Shown here piece by piece: positions 7,174-9,797 of a stretch of DNA of 9,797 nt. Each line of letters starts with the position of its first letter. The stretch's first letter is position 1. Position numbers and translations under genes: made by a program. The notes under the pieces were generated by a model, which was not told the origin of the DNA, did no database searches, and saw only the letters and a program-made list of their open reading frames with translations. The DNA is from Verrucomicrobiales bacterium (lineage in GTDB: Bacteria > Verrucomicrobiota > Verrucomicrobiia > Limisphaerales > SXQI01). The stretch spans positions 1 through 9,797 of the forward strand of contig SXQI01000007.1 of the NCBI GenBank assembly GCA_005793025.1, written 5' to 3'.

Positions 7174-8580
7174 ATGTCGAAATCTACCGATGTGAAAGTT
7201 GTTAGTGCTGAACTCTTTTTTCTTCCAGTGACAACGAGAGTGCCGCTGAAGTTTGGCCCGGAGACATTAACTTCCGTGACGTGTGCGAGGGTTCGGTTAC
7301 GCGTTCGCGACGCTGGAGGACGGATGGCAGAAGGATGGGGCGAGACCCCATTGAGTGTGCAATGGGTTTGGCCTAGCCAACTTTCCTATGCTGAGCGGCA
7401 TGAGAGGTTAAAAACTTTTTGTCAGAAACTGACTACTGCGTGGGTTGATTGTGGGTTGATGGGTCACCCTATTGAGGTAGGGTCAGATTTTCAGTCGGAG
7501 TGCCTCAGGCCGTTGTGGCTCACGGAGTCCAAGACGAAAGAAGCTCCATTGGCGATGCCGTGGCTGGCCGCCCTTGTATGCTGTTCGGCGTTCGACCTTG
7601 CCCTTCATGATGCCTTTGGCGTGTTGCATCGGAGGGATATTTACGATTTGTATGGCGCTGAATTCTTGACACGAGATTTGGCGGGTTTTCTTGAACCTTC
7701 AGACGCATCTGAAGTGTCGTTCCAATGTAAATATCCGAGCGATTTTATGATCAACCCGGCTCCAACACAATTGGCAGCGTGGCATTTAGTCGGAGGATTA
7801 GATCCTCTTTCGAGCGCAGATATGAAAGGTCAAGAACCTGAGGATGGACACCCTGTGCTCCTTGAGGATTGGATCGAACGAGATGGTTTGACCTGCCTGA
7901 AAATTAAATTACGCGGCACAGATTCCGCATGGGATTGGGATCGTCTGGTGCAAGTAGGAGGGATCGCAATCCAACGTCAGATTCTGTGGCTCACTGCGGA
8001 TTTTAACTGCACTGTGACGGATCCTGATTATGTGAATGGATTGCTCGATCGACTCCGTGTGGAACATCCCGACATTTCGAACAGAATTCTCTATGTCGAA
8101 CAACCATTCCCCTACGAATTAGAGGAGCACCCGATCGATGTGCATTCGGTTTCCGCCAGAAAACCGCTGTTCTTGGACGAAAGCGCGCATGATTGGCGTC
8201 AAGTGCGGCTGGGTCGAGAATTGGGTTGGACGGGCGTCGCCCTGAAAACGTGTAAAACACAGACGGGAGCGATTCTCTCGGCGTGTTGGGCTAAGGCTCA
8301 TGGAATGTCGCTGATGGTGCAGGATTTAACTAATCCGATGTTAGCTCAGATTCCCCATGTTCGACTTGCGGCACAAGTGGGCACGATCATGGGTGTGGAA
8401 ACAAATTCCATGCAGTTTTATCCCGAGGCATCGACACCAGAGGCCGCAGTTCATCCTGGAATTTATCAGCGACGGAATGGAATAGTCGATCTTAGGAGCC
8501 TGCGGGGTTTTGGATTTGGTTATCGACTCGATGAGATGATACGTGAATTGCCCCTCTCTGCTGCAACTTCCGGTGGGTAA
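7174..8580 (+). CDS. Enolase-superfamily enzyme (MLE / dipeptide-epimerase-like)
   Basis: This 468-residue protein, probably cytoplasmic as no signal peptide is seen, has the N-terminal capping domain (1 to about 160, with AFDLALHDAFG at 139-149) and a (beta/alpha)7-beta barrel. All active-site residues of the muconate-lactonizing/dipeptide-epimerase subgroup can be read: the KxK pair K243/K245 (LKIKL), metal ligands D276 (TADFN), E309 (VEQPF) and D335 or the neighbouring E336 (LDES), and the second base K358 (ALKTCKT). Enzymes of this fold abstract a proton alpha to a carboxylate and stabilise an Mg2+-bound enolate; they include racemases, epimerases and cycloisomerases. The substrate cannot be told from sequence. 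It is about 100 residues longer than usual (320-370), and much of the excess lies between 162 and 238. It is divergent from the FG-GAP gene, with 123 bases between starts. No Shine-Dalgarno precedes the ATG. Confidence 0.85.
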   Translation: MSKSTDVKVVSAELFFLPVTTRVPLKFGPETLTSVTCARVRLRVRDAGGRMAEGWGETPLSVQWVWPSQLSYAERHERLKTFCQKLTTAWVDCGLMGHPIEVGSDFQSECLRPLWLTESKTKEAPLAMPWLAALVCCSAFDLALHDAFGVLHRRDIYDLYGAEFLTRDLAGFLEPSDASEVSFQCKYPSDFMINPAPTQLAAWHLVGGLDPLSSADMKGQEPEDGHPVLLEDWIERDGLTCLKIKLRGTDSAWDWDRLVQVGGIAIQRQILWLTADFNCTVTDPDYVNGLLDRLRVEHPDISNRILYVEQPFPYELEEHPIDVHSVSARKPLFLDESAHDWRQVRLGRELGWTGVALKTCKTQTGAILSACWAKAHGMSLMVQDLTNPMLAQIPHVRLAAQVGTIMGVETNSMQFYPEASTPEAAVHPGIYQRRNGIVDLRSLRGFGFGYRLDEMIRELPLSAATSGG

Positions 8581-8597
8581 CGAATAATCGGGCTGGG

Positions 8598-8948
8598 TTA
8601 CAACCCCATTCGGACCATCGCTGCGTAGGATTCCGGAAGCTCAAATCTGCGACCGAGGAGAAATGTCCGGATTGCCGTGGTGATCCACTGTCGAGAAGCG
8701 GTGCCTTGATTAAAAACGAGGAAAGTTTGCCCCGATTGTTCGAGGATTTCGTAATCTTTGAGACTGACCTCGATGGGTTCGGACTCACCCATTAACACAA
8801 CTTCAAGATGGAGAGTTTTATCCTGAGAATTAAATGTGAGTTTCGTCAGTTTGCCGAAGGGTTCGATTTGTTGAGAGAACCACCGCTCTAAGATTAACGA
8901 GACCCCGCGATCTTTCGCGGAATTGAGCATTCGAGAGAACGAGGTCAT
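8598..8948 (-). CDS. Small conserved-looking protein of unknown function
   Basis: I do not recognise this 116-residue protein. It has no signal peptide, membrane segment or metal motif, so it is probably cytoplasmic. The N-terminal third is helical and basic, the middle (about 35-80) looks like alternating beta strands (LTKLTFNSQDKTLHLEVVL, then PIEVSLKDYEIL), and the C-terminal part is a helix (SRQWITTAIRTFLLG) ending in FELPESYAAMV. The shape suggests a compact alpha/beta domain. Its ATG overlaps the stop of the pseudouridine synthase gene as ATGA, a sign of translational coupling, and an AAGGA lies 11 bases upstream of the start, rather far for a Shine-Dalgarno. The coupling and protein-like composition support a real gene. 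It ends 17 bases from the convergent enolase-superfamily gene. Confidence 0.75.
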   Translation of the reverse strand: MTSFSRMLNSAKDRGVSLILERWFSQQIEPFGKLTKLTFNSQDKTLHLEVVLMGESEPIEVSLKDYEILEQSGQTFLVFNQGTASRQWITTAIRTFLLGRRFELPESYAAMVRMGL

Positions 8949-9724
8949 CGAGTGGTTTTTCCTTGGGATTTAGGGATGTTGATAGGTGCGAGGGTCGGGG
9001 GTTTTGGGTCGATCGGAAAACCGAAGCGTGTGCGGAATTCTCCGGTGGGAGCCTGAATGCGAATCGGTCGGTGCTGAAATGGATCTCGGTAACTCAACTC
9101 CACGGCTCGCAGACCCATCTCTTCGCCTTTGGCACCGGGTGCTGAACCATAAACAGGGTCGCCAATAATCGAGAGGCCTGCTTCTTTCAGATGAACACGG
9201 ATTTGATGGGTGCGACCGGTGAGTGGCCATGCTGCAATAAGAGATCTGTCGCCGATGGTTTCGAGAAGTTCGAAGGAGGTCTCAGCTTCCTTACCTTCTT
9301 TGCGATCAATTCGCATCCTGCCTACGGCACCCGGGATTTGCCCGATGGGGAGGTCACAGGTCCATTGTTTTTGTTTCGGGATGCCCTTGACGATGGCGAG
9401 ATATTTTTTCTCCACTCGGCGGGATTCGAAGAGTTCGCTGTAGTTTTTCAAAGCCCCTTGGCTTTTCACGCCGAGCAAAACGCCTGTCGTCTCTCCGTCC
9501 AAGCGATGAACGAACCGTAAGAATTTAAGATTACGAATCTGCGCCCAATGTTCCCGGACGGCGATTGCTAATTCTACTTCACGTTGCAGATTGCGATCTG
9601 TATTCGACCAGTGAGAGGGTGCAAGAATCCAACCGGCAGGTTTGTCGATCGCTAAAACGGCACGATCCTCGTGTAGGATTGGGACTTCCTCATCAACCAG
9701 TAGGATCGTGTTCGTTTTCTTCAC
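8945..9724 (-). CDS. RluA-family RNA pseudouridine synthase
   Basis: This 259-residue cytoplasmic enzyme converts uridine to pseudouridine in rRNA or tRNA. The family catalytic motif HRLDGETTG (residues 74-82) carries the nucleophilic Asp77. Other family signatures are AIDKPAGW (25-32), the conserved Tyr-containing KKYLAIVKG (106-114), and the C-terminal PLTGRTHQIRVHL (167-179) followed by IIGDPVYG (186-193). There is no N-terminal S4 RNA-binding domain, so it resembles the short RluA/RluC/TruC-like class; which uridine it modifies cannot be told. The gene starts at a GTG without a Shine-Dalgarno and with a TACCTT 6 bases upstream. It is followed by the overlapping 116-residue gene, probably in one operon. 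Confidence 0.92.
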   Translation of the reverse strand: MKKTNTILLVDEEVPILHEDRAVLAIDKPAGWILAPSHWSNTDRNLQREVELAIAVREHWAQIRNLKFLRFVHRLDGETTGVLLGVKSQGALKNYSELFESRRVEKKYLAIVKGIPKQKQWTCDLPIGQIPGAVGRMRIDRKEGKEAETSFELLETIGDRSLIAAWPLTGRTHQIRVHLKEAGLSIIGDPVYGSAPGAKGEEMGLRAVELSYRDPFQHRPIRIQAPTGEFRTRFGFPIDPKPPTLAPINIPKSQGKTTR

Positions 9725-9730
9725 TCTAGT

Positions 9731-9736
9731 AAGGTA
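9731..9736 (-). promoter_or_regulatory. -10-like TACCTT before the pseudouridine synthase gene
   Basis: On the minus strand TACCTT (TANNNT type) lies 6 bases before the GTG at 9724, the same position as the boxes before three other genes here. The matching -35 region is poor (TTTCCC at 17 bases), so alone this is weak evidence. The rest of 9725-9783 shows nothing else I can name. Confidence 0.25.
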
Positions 9737-9783
9737 ACCTGTCTAGCCCGTTTGGGAAATGTAGGATATGAGTTAGGACGACG

Positions 9784-9797
9784 ATGAAATCTGAGAA
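9784..9797 (+). CDS. Possible start of a gene cut off by the window end
   Basis: An ATG at 9784 opens a frame reading MKSE before the window ends. AGGA lies 5 bases upstream (TTAGGACGACG), a plausible ribosome binding site. It would be divergent from the pseudouridine synthase gene. Only four codons are visible, so the product is unknown and the call is tentative. Confidence 0.3.

Noticed and set aside
8595..8606. GGGTT-AC-AACCC palindrome between convergent genes as a terminator
   Set aside because: The stem is only 4-5 bases with a tiny loop, there is no T-tract, and it overlaps the stop codon of the small gene.

Overview
The window reads as chromosomal DNA of a Gram-negative-type bacterium, most likely from the Verrucomicrobiota (Pedosphaera/Limisphaerales-like) or a related PVC lineage. 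This is an inference from the gene families: a coiled-coil/TPR secreted protein, an MCE lipid-transport cluster, an FG-GAP/ASPIC-UnbV (CRTAC1-like) exported protein and an enolase-superfamily enzyme. No rRNA or other phylogenetic marker is present. Seven complete genes fill almost the whole window. I see no tRNA, rRNA, CRISPR array, insertion sequence or phage gene.

Layout. Bases 47-4639 (+ strand) hold four co-directional genes: a secreted coiled-coil/TPR protein, then an MlaE-type permease, an MlaF-like ABC ATPase and an MlaD/MCE-domain protein. The last three are packed tightly (1-base start/stop overlap, then a 7-base gap) and form a lipid-transport operon for traffic between the inner and outer membranes. 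Bases 4636-7050 (- strand) encode a large exported protein with a helical N-terminus, seven calcium-type FG-GAP repeats and a C-terminal ASPIC/UnbV domain. Bases 7174-8580 (+) encode an enolase-superfamily enzyme of the muconate-lactonizing/dipeptide-epimerase type with all metal and base residues present. Bases 8945-9724 and 8598-8948 (- strand, overlapping by ATGA) encode an RluA-family pseudouridine synthase followed by an unrecognised 116-residue protein. A possible new + strand gene starts at 9784 and runs off the end.

Main observation. The MlaF-like ATPase keeps its Walker A motif but has lost four other normally invariant ABC elements: the Q-loop Gln (now Glu), the LSGG signature (now VSHT), the Walker B catalytic Glu (now Asn) and the H-loop His (now Thr). 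The reading frame is intact and the flanking permease and MCE genes look sound. This suggests a retained but catalytically inactive or repurposed ATPase at the centre of an MCE transporter.

Second observation. Almost none of the genes has a Shine-Dalgarno sequence. Four of the five genes that head a possible transcript carry a TANNNT hexamer 5-7 bases before the start codon. For the permease, a -35-like TTGACC lies exactly 17 bases upstream of that hexamer. This arrangement predicts leaderless mRNAs.
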